Of a stretch of 64,000 nt of DNA, positions 15,469 to 25,100 are shown in pieces. The DNA lies in NCBI GenBank assembly GCA_041736895.1, contig JBGSSS010000210.1:1-64000 (forward strand), read 5' to 3'. How positions within the stretch are numbered: the stretch's first letter is position 1; each line of letters opens with the position of its first letter. Under the pieces are notes generated by a model. It saw nothing but the letters and a program-made list of their open reading frames with translations, had not been told where the DNA came from and did no database searches. A program made the position numbers and the translations under genes. This DNA comes from JANRLT01 sp041736895 (GTDB taxonomy: Bacteria > Planctomycetota > Planctomycetia > Pirellulales > JALHPA01).

Positions 15469-16434
15469 CTAATATGAACCGATCGTTTCGCCGCCATTGC
15501 GCGAACCGAGCGCGCGATAGGCCAGCGGGTCCATCTCCGCTGCCAGGTAATGCACCGAGCCATCGACAAAGCAGGCATTCACGCCCGAGGTGTGCATGCT
15601 CCGGGCGACGAGGAACATGTTCGTGGCGTTGTACTCGCAAGGCGCTTCGGGGACCGGTTTTTTGGAGCACCAATTGAAACGGTCCTCGATCAGCGTGTTG
15701 GGCGTGTGCAGCGTCGTGAAGTACACCCCGCCGTGGGCCGGATTGTAGTAGCGGCCGCGGATATCGTTGTCGGTTTCATCCGGCGTCAAAATGAGCTCGC
15801 TGACGGCCACCGTTTTCGAAGTGCCGTCGGTGATGTGACGGTATTTGGTTTTGGAAAGGGCGTAGATCGTGCCGTTGTTTTTCGCACTGCCCGCGGTGCC
15901 CCCTTCGTTCAGGTATTTACTCCCGGCGCAGACGACGTAGTTGCCGGAGAAACCCTGGTAACCGCCGGCGGAGCCCCCTTTGTTGAAGGTCACGGTTTTG
16001 GGATTCGTGGGATCGGCGGGGCACATGAGCACACTGATGATCTTGCCGCCGCCGGGAAAATTCAGCGAGGACGCGCCGGTGGCCATGTATTTTTCGTATT
16101 CTTTGGAGAGCTGTACCTCTTCGATAAAAGGCAAGATATCCTGCATCCAACTGCGGCGATCCTGTTTTTTGTTGTAGGGGCCGGTGTCGCCGCCGGTCGT
16201 GTCGATGTAGTTGTACGTCCCATGAGGGAAGCGCTTGTTGGCATCGGCGTAGTGGATCAAGCCGAGCATCGCTTGCCGCATGTTGTTCTTGCATTGCGTT
16301 CGCAGCGCGGCGGCCCGGGCGGATTGAATCGCCGGGAGGAGCAGGGCGATCAAGATGCCGATGATGGCAATGACCACCAAAAGCTCAACCAACGTGAATG
16401 CGAACCGTTGCCGTCTCGCAGAAGTAACTGCCAT
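15469..16434 (-). CDS. DUF1559 pseudopilin-like protein
   Basis: 321 residues from ATG 16434. The N-terminus is a type IV prepilin signal: RQRFAFTLVELLVVIAIIGI then LIALLLPAIQSARAA, with cleavage expected before Phe of FTLVE and a hydrophobic alpha-1 helix. The DUF1559 body has GLIHYADANKRFPHGTYNY, a GNYVVCAG region, and the C-terminal CFVDGSVHYLAAEMDPLAYR, the usual 'xDGSVxxx' end. Such proteins are present in dozens of copies per planctomycete genome; probably periplasmic and membrane-anchored, function unknown. The lipoprotein gene follows 39 bases downstream. Confidence 0.9.
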   Translation of the reverse strand: MAVTSARRQRFAFTLVELLVVIAIIGILIALLLPAIQSARAAALRTQCKNNMRQAMLGLIHYADANKRFPHGTYNYIDTTGGDTGPYNKKQDRRSWMQDILPFIEEVQLSKEYEKYMATGASSLNFPGGGKIISVLMCPADPTNPKTVTFNKGGSAGGYQGFSGNYVVCAGSKYLNEGGTAGSAKNNGTIYALSKTKYRHITDGTSKTVAVSELILTPDETDNDIRGRYYNPAHGGVYFTTLHTPNTLIEDRFNWCSKKPVPEAPCEYNATNMFLVARSMHTSGVNACFVDGSVHYLAAEMDPLAYRALGSRNGGETIGSY

Positions 16435-16652
16435 AATCCCCACCACGGTGAAAAGCCTTGCCGTTTATGCCCCCGCCCGACTGAACGTGTTGTTTATTGT
16501 CATTTTCGGTTGACTGCGGGTCAAGCTCGAAATAGTTCGGCAATTCCCTGTTTCTGACCCTGGGGCTCAGGTTGAAGTGGCGAAGCGACAATGTTTCCGA
16601 ATCCAAACGTGGCAAGCTGACTTAAACACTTCGGCTATGCTAAAATCGATTG

Positions 16653-17558
16653 ATGAGCACATCCCGTCAAACACTCTCGTTCTTGCGCAAGCGGCTGGAA
16701 GAAGTCGGCATCGAGCCGGTCAAGAAGCACGGCCAGAACTTTCTAATCGATTTGAATCTGCTCGAATTGCTCGTCGAGCGGGCCGATATCCAGCCCTGGG
16801 ATGTGGTGCTCGAGATCGGCACGGGCACCGGTTCGTTGACAGGCTTGATGGCCCCGCGCGCGGCGCATGTCGTGAGCGTCGAAATCGACGCGCGCATGCA
16901 TCAGCTTGCTAGCGAAGAACTGATCGACGAACCCAATGTCACGTTGCTGCAACAAGACGCGCTCCGCACGAAGAACGAACTCGACGACCGTGTGTTGGCC
17001 GAAGTGCGCAAGCAGCTCGCGGTCGATCCGAAGCGTCGGTTCAAGCTCGTAGCGAACTTGCCGTACTGTGTCGCGACGCCCATCTTGTCGAACTTGCTTT
17101 TGGTCGATCCGATTCCGCAGAGCATGACCGTCACGATTCAAAAAGAACTCGCCGACAGAATCACGGCCTCGCCGGGCGTCAAGGATTATTCGTCGCTCAG
17201 CATTTGGATGCAAAGTCATTGCCGCACGGAACTGGTGCGCGTCTTATCGCCGACAGTCTTCTGGCCGCGCCCGCAAGTTGACTCGGCGATTATCCATTTA
17301 GAGTTCGATCCCGAATTGAAGGCCCGGCTAGATGATCCGCGCGCGTTCCATGATTTCGTGCGCCAGTTGTTTCTCTATCGCCGCAAGCATCTCCGCGGCG
17401 TCTTGGTCAACGTCTACAAGGGCCAACTCGACAAGCCGGCGATCGATGCGATCCTAGCCGAGCTCAATTGGCCGGCGACAACGCGCGCCGAGGAGCTCTC
17501 GGTCGAGAGTTTGATCGAGTTGCAGCGCGCGGTGGAGAAGGCGCTCGCGGCACACTAA
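16653..17558 (+). CDS. rsmA: 16S rRNA (adenine-N6,N6) dimethyltransferase
   Basis: 301 residues from ATG 16653 (a TTG lies one codon upstream). RsmA/KsgA dimethylates two adjacent adenines near the 3' end of 16S rRNA in a late step of 30S assembly. The pattern is complete: VKKHGQNFLID (motif X), VVLEIGTGTGSLT (SAM loop), VVSVEIDAR, LLQQDAL, the catalytic NLPYCVATPIL (about 133-143), then VTIQKELADRI and the C-terminal PQVDSAIIHLEF and LFLYRRKHLRGVL. No clear operon partner; a P1 palindrome lies just after the stop. Confidence 0.94.
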   Translation: MSTSRQTLSFLRKRLEEVGIEPVKKHGQNFLIDLNLLELLVERADIQPWDVVLEIGTGTGSLTGLMAPRAAHVVSVEIDARMHQLASEELIDEPNVTLLQQDALRTKNELDDRVLAEVRKQLAVDPKRRFKLVANLPYCVATPILSNLLLVDPIPQSMTVTIQKELADRITASPGVKDYSSLSIWMQSHCRTELVRVLSPTVFWPRPQVDSAIIHLEFDPELKARLDDPRAFHDFVRQLFLYRRKHLRGVLVNVYKGQLDKPAIDAILAELNWPATTRAEELSVESLIELQRAVEKALAAH

Positions 17559-17564
17559 GAAATG

Positions 17565-17593
17565 CTCCCAGGGGATGAACCCCTGGGCTTTGC
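17565..17593. repeat. P1 palindrome
   Basis: CTCCCAGGGGATGAACCCCT then GGGCTTTGC: hairpin CCCAGGGG/CCCCTGGG with the invariant flank GGGCTTTGC. Lies between the convergent rsmA and metallophosphoesterase genes and may act as a terminator-like hairpin. Confidence 0.75.
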
Positions 17594-17609
17594 TTTATGT
17601 CGCTTTGCC

Positions 17610-18407
17610 TCACATTCCCGCTAGTTCCCATTCGCTCGGCAGCGGTTCCTCCCACCAGGCGAACGATTCGACCAATTGGTGGCTTGTAGGCAAGAGCGAC
17701 GGAATCTCCGTGGTGGCAAGAGCCGGCCAGCGGTAGATCTTCGCCGCATCGTGGCGAATCCCGATGTACCCGCAGGGCTGCTCGGTCCAGCAGCCGCTGT
17801 TCAGGTAATGCACCGTCTTCTGACCAGGGTCCGAGACCATCTCGTCTTCTTGAATATGCGTGTGGCCGAGGATGATGCCGTCGAAGCCGCGCTCGCGGGC
17901 GGCTTTGACCGCGGCGGTACGCAGGTTTTTCACCGCGCGGCAAAATGTCTTGCACTTGCGCTTCAGCGCCTTGGCCAAACGATGCGTCGGATCGAGCCAT
18001 TGCGTGCCCGCATAGACCGCGTCGGCCATTGCGATCACGAGCGAAGGTAGTTCCATCGCCTTATCCCAGCCATGCCCGTGATAGACGAGATAGCGCGCGT
18101 CGCCAATGGTGATCGACAGTTCGTCTAGCACAGGCAATCCCAATACGCCGGGAAACCAGGCTTCTTCGGGATCGTGGTTGCCGCTCAAGAAAAGGACATC
18201 CGAGTAACGGGCATAACGACGCAACGCGTCGAGAACCTCGACATCGCCGGGCCGCAACCCGCGGAGCCACGGGTCTTGAAACAAATCGCCGTTGACGATC
18301 AGTCGATCGGCTCGAATGGTTCGGAGGAAGCTGAGAAACTCGTCAGTGCGAGCGTTCCGTGCTCCTAAATGCAGGTCGCTGACGACAACCGTGTCGAAGT
18401 GGCGCAT
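17610..18407 (-). CDS. metallophosphoesterase, LpxH/YbbF-like
   Basis: 265 residues from ATG 18407; the longer frame to 18455 is unlikely. Calcineurin-like phosphoesterase motifs are all present: VVVSDLHLGARN (D, H), LIVNGDLFQD, FLSGNHDPEE, YLVYHGHGWD and IILGHTHIQEDEM, forming the two-metal centre. The spacing resembles the UDP-2,3-diacylglucosamine hydrolase-like group. A basic helical insert (RLAKALKRKCKTFCRAVKNL) lies between GHGWD and GHTH, as in LpxH-like enzymes, where it caps the active site. Substrate not established. Confidence 0.85.
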   Translation of the reverse strand: MRHFDTVVVSDLHLGARNARTDEFLSFLRTIRADRLIVNGDLFQDPWLRGLRPGDVEVLDALRRYARYSDVLFLSGNHDPEEAWFPGVLGLPVLDELSITIGDARYLVYHGHGWDKAMELPSLVIAMADAVYAGTQWLDPTHRLAKALKRKCKTFCRAVKNLRTAAVKAARERGFDGIILGHTHIQEDEMVSDPGQKTVHYLNSGCWTEQPCGYIGIRHDAAKIYRWPALATTEIPSLLPTSHQLVESFAWWEEPLPSEWELAGM

Positions 18408-18561
18408 ATTCCCTCGCGTGGTGGAGTGGGGGGAACGAGTAGCTGTCCATGCCAAAGCGTGACATAAACATTATCGTCTGCGTGAATGAGCGCGGGGCGA
18501 GCGCTTGATGAGAATTCGATGATTCTTGGGAAAGAAATTGCTTCTTCGAGCTCTGAGCCGT

Positions 18562-18641
18562 GGATGTTAATCCCCGGATGAGCGTCGCAAATCGTCGCGT
18601 CTCCTAGCACATCCGGGGACTTACGTCCCCGGCTCAGGATG
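18562..18641. repeat. inverted repeat, 'CCCCGGCTCAGG' family
   Basis: ATCCCCGGATGAGCG near the left and CCGGGGACTTACGTCCCCGG then CTCAGG on the right. The right part matches 3872-3889 (ATTTACATCCCCGGCTCAGG). Intergenic between two minus-strand genes. Confidence 0.65.
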
Positions 18642-18652
18642 CAACGCAGCGT

Positions 18653-19300
18653 CTATTTCCCCAACACGCCGCTCTTCACCACACGCGCCGGGACGCCTTG
18701 GACTTGAACATTGTCCGCGACATCGTGCGTCACGACGGAACCGGCGCCGACGACGCTCTGCGCGCCGATACGAATCCGATCGAGGATCACCGCGCCCATT
18801 CCGATGTAGGTCGCGGTGCCGATGACCGTCGCGCCAGCCAAGTTCGCGCCGGGTTGCAGTGTGGCGTAGTCGTGGATCGTCGAATGGTGGCCGATCAATG
18901 CGCCGCGGTTAATGAAGACATGCCGTCCGATACGCGTGTGCGAGGCGACTTGCACGCCAGGACTAATCAGCGTCCCCGCGCCGAGCTGGCTCTTGCCCGA
19001 GACCCGCGCCGTGGGATGAACGAGGGTCGCGAATTTGCAGCCGAGCTGCGTGACTTGTTCGATGAATGTCACACGATGCGTCGTCGCGATCCCGCAAGCA
19101 AACAGATGGGACTTGGAAAGTTTTCCCAGGTCATCGATCCAACGCACGGGCAGGCCAGCGACTTTGAGCGTGCAGCGTTCGCGTTCCTGGTTCTCGACAA
19201 AGCCAGCGACTTCATAGCCAGGGATGTCGGCGATCCAATCCGCCAATTCCTCGGCCAAGAGGCGAGTGCCGAGAATCAGCAATGGCTTGGCCGTGGGCAT
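18653..19300 (-). CDS. NeuD/PglD-type sugar O-acyltransferase
   Basis: 215 residues. An N-terminal Rossmann-like part (KPLLILGTRLLAEELADWIA, then VAGFVENQE) is followed by a left-handed beta-helix of hexapeptide repeats (from about 95: TARVSGKSQLGAGTLISPGV, then IGRHVFINRGALIGHHSTIH, and VIGTATYIGMGAVILD) ending in VVGAGSVVTHDVADNVQVQG then VPAR. This is the architecture of acetyltransferases that modify nucleotide sugars or sialic acid precursors from acetyl-CoA. The usual catalytic His of the helix is probably the H of HHSTIHD. Substrate unknown. Confidence 0.85.
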   Translation of the reverse strand: MPTAKPLLILGTRLLAEELADWIADIPGYEVAGFVENQERERCTLKVAGLPVRWIDDLGKLSKSHLFACGIATTHRVTFIEQVTQLGCKFATLVHPTARVSGKSQLGAGTLISPGVQVASHTRIGRHVFINRGALIGHHSTIHDYATLQPGANLAGATVIGTATYIGMGAVILDRIRIGAQSVVGAGSVVTHDVADNVQVQGVPARVVKSGVLGK

Positions 19301-19333
19301 GCGGAAATGAACGGGAACACGTAATGCGCGACC

Positions 19334-19361
19334 GCAAAGCCCAGGGGTTCACCCCCTGGGA
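19334..19361. repeat. P1 palindrome
   Basis: GCAAAGCCCAGGGGTTCACC then CCCTGGGA, the consensus form. It lies upstream of the NeuD-like gene. Confidence 0.75.
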
Positions 19362-19445
19362 TCTGAAGCTCGTAAACTGGATAGAGTTGTACCCGATATC
19401 GGGGTCTCAAAGCCAGAGCGGATTACACGGGTAAACAACGAGATT

Positions 19446-19664
19446 TTAATGTTTTACAATCCAATAAAGCGACATAAAAACGAGCAGAATCGCCGTAAAA
19501 ATGACCCAGCCAGGATGTCGTGCTGCGGGCGAGGTTTCCTCGGATTGATAGCTACCGCAAGATGGGCAGCGCACCGTCTCGTCGTCGAACAGGTCCGCGC
19601 CGCAAGCACGGCAGCGGGGATAAACCTCGTCCTCGCTATCGTCGAAGTCATCATCGTCATGCAT
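19446..19664 (-). CDS. small zinc-ribbon membrane protein
   Basis: 72 residues. An acidic start (MHDDDDFDDSEDEVYPR) is followed by a zinc ribbon CRACGADLFDDETVRCPSCG (two CxxC knuckles) and one C-terminal membrane helix (WVIFTAILLVFMSLYWIV). Tail-anchored, ribbon in the cytoplasm. Small proteins of this plan are common in planctomycetes; role unknown. Confidence 0.7.
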   Translation of the reverse strand: MHDDDDFDDSEDEVYPRCRACGADLFDDETVRCPSCGSYQSEETSPAARHPGWVIFTAILLVFMSLYWIVKH

Positions 19665-19702
19665 AGCGTTGGCGCGGAGCGAGTATCCCGATGATTTCGA
19701 AC

Positions 19703-19752
19703 GTTAGGCATTCATGCCTAACCGCTTAGCCGGAGCGTCTACGCCCGGCGTG
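19703..19752. repeat. two palindromic repeats in tandem
   Basis: GTTAGGCATTCATGCCTAAC (19703-19722) is followed by CGCTTAGCCGGAGCGTCTAC then GCCCGGCGTGG (19723-19752). The second reappears inverted at 42788-42817 with one base change. Confidence 0.7.
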
Positions 19753-19777
19753 GCAGACTGGAAAGCCTGACCTCCGA

Positions 19778-21268
19778 TCAAGCGATCAATTCCTTGATCA
19801 CCTTGGCATGTTCGACACCGGTGAGCTTGCCGTCAAGGCCCTGCGTTTTGAAGGTGAAGCGTTCGTGGTCGAGGCCCATGTTGTGGAGAACCGTCGCGTG
19901 GAAGTCGCGGATATGGACTGGGTCCTTGACGATGTTGTAGCTGAAGTCGTCCGTCTCGCCGTAGATCGTGCCACCCTTGAACCCGCCGCCGGCCATCCAC
20001 ATCGTGAAGCAACGGGGGTGATGGTCGCGGCCGTAGTTTTCCTTGCTGAGACCGCCTTGCGAGTAGATCGTGCGGCCGAATTCACCGCCCCAGACGACGA
20101 GCGTGCTGTCGAGCAGGCCGCGTTGTTTGAGATCAGTGATCAAACCGTAAGTGGCTTGGTCAACGTCCATGCACTGGCTCGGCAGCCGGACTTTCACGTT
20201 GGCGTGATTGTCCCAATTGTTGTGGTAAATCTGGACAAACCGCACGCCGCGTTCGACCAGCCGCCGCGCGAGCAACGCCGTGTTGGCAAAGTGCCCCGGC
20301 TTCTTGGCGTTTTCGCCATAGAGTTTGAACGTCTCTTCGGTTTCGGTGCCAAGGTTCGTCACTTCGGGCATGCTCCCTTGCATCTTGAACGCCATTTCGT
20401 ACTGCTGGATGCGGGTGCGCGTCTCGGGATCGCCAAGTTCGGCGAGCGTCATCTCATTCAACTTGTTCAGTCCATCGAGTGTCTTGCGGCGGACTTCGCT
20501 GCTGACGCCCGGCGGATTATTGATGAACAAAATCGGATCGCCAGCGGTGCGGAACGACACGCCCGCATGCTCGCCGGGGAGATACCCGCTCGACCAGATG
20601 CGGGCCGAGATCGCTTGAATCTGTTCGGTATTGGAGGGCTGCGCGACCATGACGACAAAGGTCGGCAGGTTGTCGTTGAGGGAACCGAGGCCGTAGCTGG
20701 TCCACGAGCCGAGACAGGGCTTGCCGGTGATTTGGTTGCCGGTCTGCATGTAGCTGACGGCCGGTTCGTGGTTGATCGCTTCGGTGTGCATCGAGCGGAC
20801 GAAGCACATTTCGTCGGCGACCTTGGCGGTGTGGGGAAGGAGTTCGCTGATCCACATGCCCGACTTGCCGTGTTGGGCGAACTTGTACATCGACGGCGCG
20901 ATGGGGAACCGCGCTTGGCCGCTGGTCATTGTCGTGAGCCGCTGGCCATTGCGAACCGATTCGGGCAAGTCCTTGTCGTACCAGTCGTTCATCTGGGGCT
21001 TGTAATCGAACAAGTCCAGCTGCGACGGCCCGCCGAGCATGTGCAGATAGATGACGTTTTTGATCTTGGCCGGGAAGTGCGTCGCGGGGAGCGCAGCGCG
21101 CTTGCCGATCGTCGCGGTCAGCGCAGGATCAATTTTATCGGATGTTTCTTTGCCAAACAGATGCGGCTGCATCAGCGCGGCCAATGCCGCGCCGCCAAGC
21201 AGGTGCGAACCTTGCGCAAAAAAGTGACGGCGAGTAAGGTTGAGGCCAAGTTGTTGGAGTGGGTTCAT
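19778..21268 (-). CDS. DUF1501 domain protein, Tat-exported
   Basis: About 496 residues from ATG 21268. The N-terminus MNPLQQLGLNLTRRHFFAQG followed by SHLLGGAALAALM is a twin-arginine signal. The body is DUF1501: VIYLHMLGGPSQLDLFDYKP, GMWISELLPHTAKVADEMCF, SYMQTGNQITGKPCLGSWTS, LDSTLVVWGGEFGRT and HHPRCFTMWMAGGGFKGGTI. The family is related to the alkaline-phosphatase/sulfatase superfamily. In planctomycetes it almost always sits next to a DUF1549/DUF1553 cytochrome gene, as here at 22113, although the two are now separated by a RAYT gene. Biochemical role unknown. Confidence 0.92.
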   Translation of the reverse strand: MNPLQQLGLNLTRRHFFAQGSHLLGGAALAALMQPHLFGKETSDKIDPALTATIGKRAALPATHFPAKIKNVIYLHMLGGPSQLDLFDYKPQMNDWYDKDLPESVRNGQRLTTMTSGQARFPIAPSMYKFAQHGKSGMWISELLPHTAKVADEMCFVRSMHTEAINHEPAVSYMQTGNQITGKPCLGSWTSYGLGSLNDNLPTFVVMVAQPSNTEQIQAISARIWSSGYLPGEHAGVSFRTAGDPILFINNPPGVSSEVRRKTLDGLNKLNEMTLAELGDPETRTRIQQYEMAFKMQGSMPEVTNLGTETEETFKLYGENAKKPGHFANTALLARRLVERGVRFVQIYHNNWDNHANVKVRLPSQCMDVDQATYGLITDLKQRGLLDSTLVVWGGEFGRTIYSQGGLSKENYGRDHHPRCFTMWMAGGGFKGGTIYGETDDFSYNIVKDPVHIRDFHATVLHNMGLDHERFTFKTQGLDGKLTGVEHAKVIKELIA

Positions 21269-21276
21269 GATGGAAT

Positions 21277-21302
21277 GTAGCCTACTTGCCCCGCAAGTAG
21301 GC
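21277..21302 (+). repeat. REP hairpin with GTAG head, left flank of RAYT
   Basis: GTAG followed by hairpin CCTACTTGC-CCC-GCAAGTAGG. Lies between the DUF1501 start and the RAYT stop, in inverted orientation to the REP at 22058. Confidence 0.8.
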
Positions 21303-21323
21303 GAAACGGGGGAAGAGTTGATT

Positions 21324-22001
21324 TTACAAAACACGCGAGTAGTGAATTACTTGCCGATAATCAATCCCAGCTTCTTTCGGGTTTTCGATGATGTATCGAC
21401 GTAAGCGAAAAAATTGCGCCTCGGTTCTGATCAAATGATCAAACGAATCTGGTTGCCAAAAACGTCCGTGCACATCAATTGCTTGATTGATCTGAAAGGC
21501 AGTCAAATGCTTCCAATTGCGGCAAATCTTCAGCAGCGAAACATCGTCAGGAAATGCTGCGATAAGATGCACATGATTCGGCATAATGATGAAGTCATAG
21601 AGGATGTAATCTCGTTCATCGTCATGCTGCAATACATCCGCGACGATTTGAGCAATTCGCTTTTTGCGCAAGACGCATTCGCCATAAGCACGATCAAGCA
21701 ATCGATTCCAACCTTGCGTCATTTTGCGTTTATATTCAGTTTGCAATGTTGGATTCAGTTGACTGACATTGACCTGCAACTGTTTTCCCTGAACAACAAT
21801 TCCCTTGTCTCGTAACCAAGCATTCCGTTTTTGCAGCCAACGATCCAGCACAGCCTGGGGAATCGAGTCCCAGGTGCGCCAGGTAATGAAACTCAGGGTC
21901 GCTGCTTGAGACCAGTGCGGCAATCTTCGCTGCACAACGGACTTTTCCGCAGCGTGATCATACGTGCGGAAAGGAATCGACAGTTTTGGAATGTCCGACA
22001 T
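21324..22001 (-). CDS. REP-associated tyrosine transposase (RAYT, Y1/HUH family)
   Basis: About 225 residues from ATG 22001 (TTG at 22028 is possible). It is a single-strand nuclease/transposase of the IS200/IS605-like Y1 superfamily. Visible: FITWRTWDSIP near the N-terminus, the HUH motif MPNHVHLIAAF (His at about 143 and 145), KHLTAFQINQ, GRFWQPDSFDHLIRT and the catalytic tyrosine in RRYIIENPKEAG (about 203). RAYTs bind and cleave REP hairpins at a GTAG tetranucleotide. Here GTAG-headed hairpins flank the gene on both sides in inverted orientation and are scattered through the window. The gene sits between DUF1501 and DUF1553 genes that normally adjoin. Confidence 0.9.
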   Translation of the reverse strand: MSDIPKLSIPFRTYDHAAEKSVVQRRLPHWSQAATLSFITWRTWDSIPQAVLDRWLQKRNAWLRDKGIVVQGKQLQVNVSQLNPTLQTEYKRKMTQGWNRLLDRAYGECVLRKKRIAQIVADVLQHDDERDYILYDFIIMPNHVHLIAAFPDDVSLLKICRNWKHLTAFQINQAIDVHGRFWQPDSFDHLIRTEAQFFRLRRYIIENPKEAGIDYRQVIHYSRVL

Positions 22002-22057
22002 AAAGTCGTTGCTCTTTTGTGAAGACAAGCAAGGTTCGGAGTCTGAGAGTCTTTCTC

Positions 22058-22102
22058 GCCAACTTGCGGGGCAAGTTGGCTACATTCAGGCAAGTTGGCT
22101 AC
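22058..22102 (-). repeat. REP hairpin with GTAG head plus partial copy, right flank of RAYT
   Basis: GCCAACTTGCGGGGCAAGTT then GGCTAC is a perfect hairpin whose minus-strand head is GTAG (CTAC 22080-22083). A second half copy (GGCAAGTTGGCTAC) ends at 22102. Confidence 0.8.
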
Positions 22103-22112
22103 TCTTAGGCCG

Positions 22113-25100
22113 CTACTTGTTCAATACCTCGTCCAAATTCAGCAATTCATTGACCAGCATTGTCCATGCCGCGAGTTCTTCGGCCGCCAGCTTTTCATCT
22201 GGCTTCGAGTCGCCGACCGTGATGACTTGTTTCGCTTCGTCGGGCTTCCCTTTGTACGCCGCGCGGAGGTCCGCGAGCGACGCGGTGACGACTTCTTGTT
22301 CTGCCGGTTTCAATGAACGGGCGAGCAAGCGCCGCGCGATTTGATCGACCTTGGCCAAGTCATCCGGCGCGCCTGTCAGCAACACCGTTTGGGCCAAGTG
22401 CCGCGCGGATTCGACGAATTGCGGATCGTTAAGCGTTACGAGCGCTTGCAGCGGCGTATTCGTGCGATCGCGGCGCACCGTGCAGAGCTCACGGTTCGTC
22501 GCGTTGAAGATTTCGAGCGATGCCGGCGGCGCGGCGCGTTTGACAAAGGTGTACATGCTTCGGCGATAGAGGTTCTCGCCCGTGTCTTGCTTGTAGCTGC
22601 GCGTGTCGCTGCCGGGCATCGCCACGGCTTCCCAAACTCCCGGCGGTTGATAGGGGCGAACGCTCGGGCCGCCGATTTTCGGCACCAAGATTCCGCTCGC
22701 GGCGAGCGCGTAATCGCGCACCATCTCGGCATCCATCCGGAACCGCGGGCCGCGCGAGAGCAAACGATTCGCCGGATCCTTGAGCAACTTTTCCGGCGTC
22801 GCGACAGCCGCTTGGCGATACGTCGCCGACATGACGAGCTGTTTATAGAACTGTTTCATGTCCCAGTTCTTTTCGCGGAATTCGACTGCTAGATAATCGA
22901 GCAACTCGGGATGCGATGGCAACTCGCCGGCGATGCCGAAGTCGCCTGCCGTTTTCACAATCCCGGTGCCGAAGAGCTCTTGCCACATCCGGTTCACCGC
23001 GACACGTGCGGTTAGGGGATGCTCGGGCAACAGCAGCCACTGCGCGAGACCCAGGCGGTTCTTGGGAAGATCATCGGGGTACTTCGGCAGCGCGGCGGGA
23101 ACTTGCGGCACGACTTCGTCCTTGCGCTGATCGTATTCGCCGCGATTGAGGACATAAGCTTTCGGCATGCTCGGTTTTTCATTCATGACGTGGGCGATCG
23201 TGCCGCGCGATTTGATGGCGACTTCTTCTTGCCGCAGTTTTTCGAGCGCCGCGTTTTCTTGCTTGTATGGTTCATCGAAATTGCTCAGCCAATAATCGCG
23301 CAGTTCATTGGTATCTTTGGCATCGCGTTTGTCGGCCGGTTTGGCAAAGATTTCGCGGAGCTTGGTGTTTTTGCTCAGGCCAGCAATTTCGGTCCCGGCC
23401 AGTTGCTTGGCGAAGATACGGACATCCTGGATTTGCAAGCCTGCGACACGGCTCGTGCTGCTGCGCTGGCCGAGTTTCCAGGGCACATCGGTTGCGAGTT
23501 CGCCGCTGAGTTTATCCGCTTCGACGTCGAACGGTTCGAGTACACCATTGATGTAAATCTTGATACCGCTGCTTTTCTTCGAGCCGTCATACGTCACAAA
23601 AACGTGGTACCACTGCTTCGGTTTGAGCTTCTGCTTGCCGACGACCTTGAGCGCGTTGTCGGGCCAGGCTGAAACGAGATGGGTTCCGATCCGGTCGTCT
23701 TGCAGCCAAAGGTCCCAGCCGCGAAAGTCTTTCTGATCATCCATCCGCGCAAACACGGCGCCCGTGAAGCCGCGCTTGGGAATTTGAATCCAGGCTCCGA
23801 AACTAAAAGCGTCCGCGGCTTTGAAGTTGCCGACTTGCGGCAGTTCCAGCGTGTTTTTCTGAGCCTCGACCGCGAGCGCTTTATCAGTGAGCGTTTTGGG
23901 GTTTTTGCTCACGACCCATTTGTAGCCGTTGTTGAACTTGAGCTTGGTAGGCTCGTCGTTGACGGCACAAGTCACATCATTTCCCTTGCCTTCGTCGAGC
24001 TTGAGCTGCAATTGCAGTTGGTCACGCGCTTCAGCGCCGAAAATCTTGTCAGCCGAGGCGCCCGCGAGCCAAATTTGGAACTCTGGTTCCGCGGCTTTTT
24101 TTCGGGCTTCGAGCTTGGCATTGGCCGCGTCCATCGCGACGAGCAATTTCTCGTAGCGCGGCTGATCGCTGAGTGACGGAACTTGGATGATCGGCGGCGT
24201 GTTGCGGACGTTGCCATCTTTGGCGGCTTGCGTCGTGTTGTTGAAGAACGCCGCGAGTTGATAGAACTCCTTTTGCGAGACGGGGTCGAACTTGTGATCG
24301 TGGCAGACAGCGCATTGCGTGGTTAACCCGAGCCAAATCTGCGACGTCGTTTCCGTCCGATCACGCGTGTAAAGGACCAGGTACTCTTCGTCGATGATCC
24401 CGCCTTCGTTGGTGGTGATGTTGCAGCGGTTGAACCCACTGCCGATCTTTTGCTCGAGCGTTGAATTGGGCAGCAGATCGCCCGCCAGGTTTTCGAGCGT
24501 GAACTGGTCATAGGTCATGTTGCGATTGAACGCCCCGATCAGCCAATCGCGGTACGACCACATCTCGCGATAGTTGTCAAAGTGAATGCCGTGGGTGTCG
24601 CCATAGCGCGCGTAGTCGAGCCAGTATCGTGCACGGTGTTCGCCCCATTGCGGGGTGGCCATCAATTTGTCAACGTAACGCTCGTAATAATCTGGCCGTG
24701 TGTCGGCGACAAACGCTTCAACCGCCTCGGGTGTTGGCGGCAAACCAGTTAGGTCGAGACTCAAACGCCGCGCGAGTGTCCGGCGATCGGCTTCGGCGGC
24801 CGGGGCGAGGCCCGCCTCTTCGAGCTCGGCAAGGATGAACTGATCGATGGGGTTGCGGACCCAGGCTTTGTTCTTCACCGCCGGCAGTTCGCCGCGCTTC
24901 GGGGCGATGAACGACCAGTGCGGCTGATACTCGGCCCCTTCGCTGATCCAGCGCTTGAGCAGCTCGCGCTCCTCGGGCTTCAGCTTCTTATGCGAAGCCG
25001 GCGGCGGCATGATCATCTCGGGATCGGTGCTGGTGATCCGCTCCCAGGCGGAGCTTTTCTCGAGCTTGCCCGGGACGATCGCGCCGGCTTCGATCGCCGC

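Noticed and set aside
19808..21280. A 490-residue open frame on the plus strand opposite the DUF1501 gene.
   Set aside because: It is an antisense shadow caused by codon bias; the minus-strand frame has the Tat signal and all family motifs.
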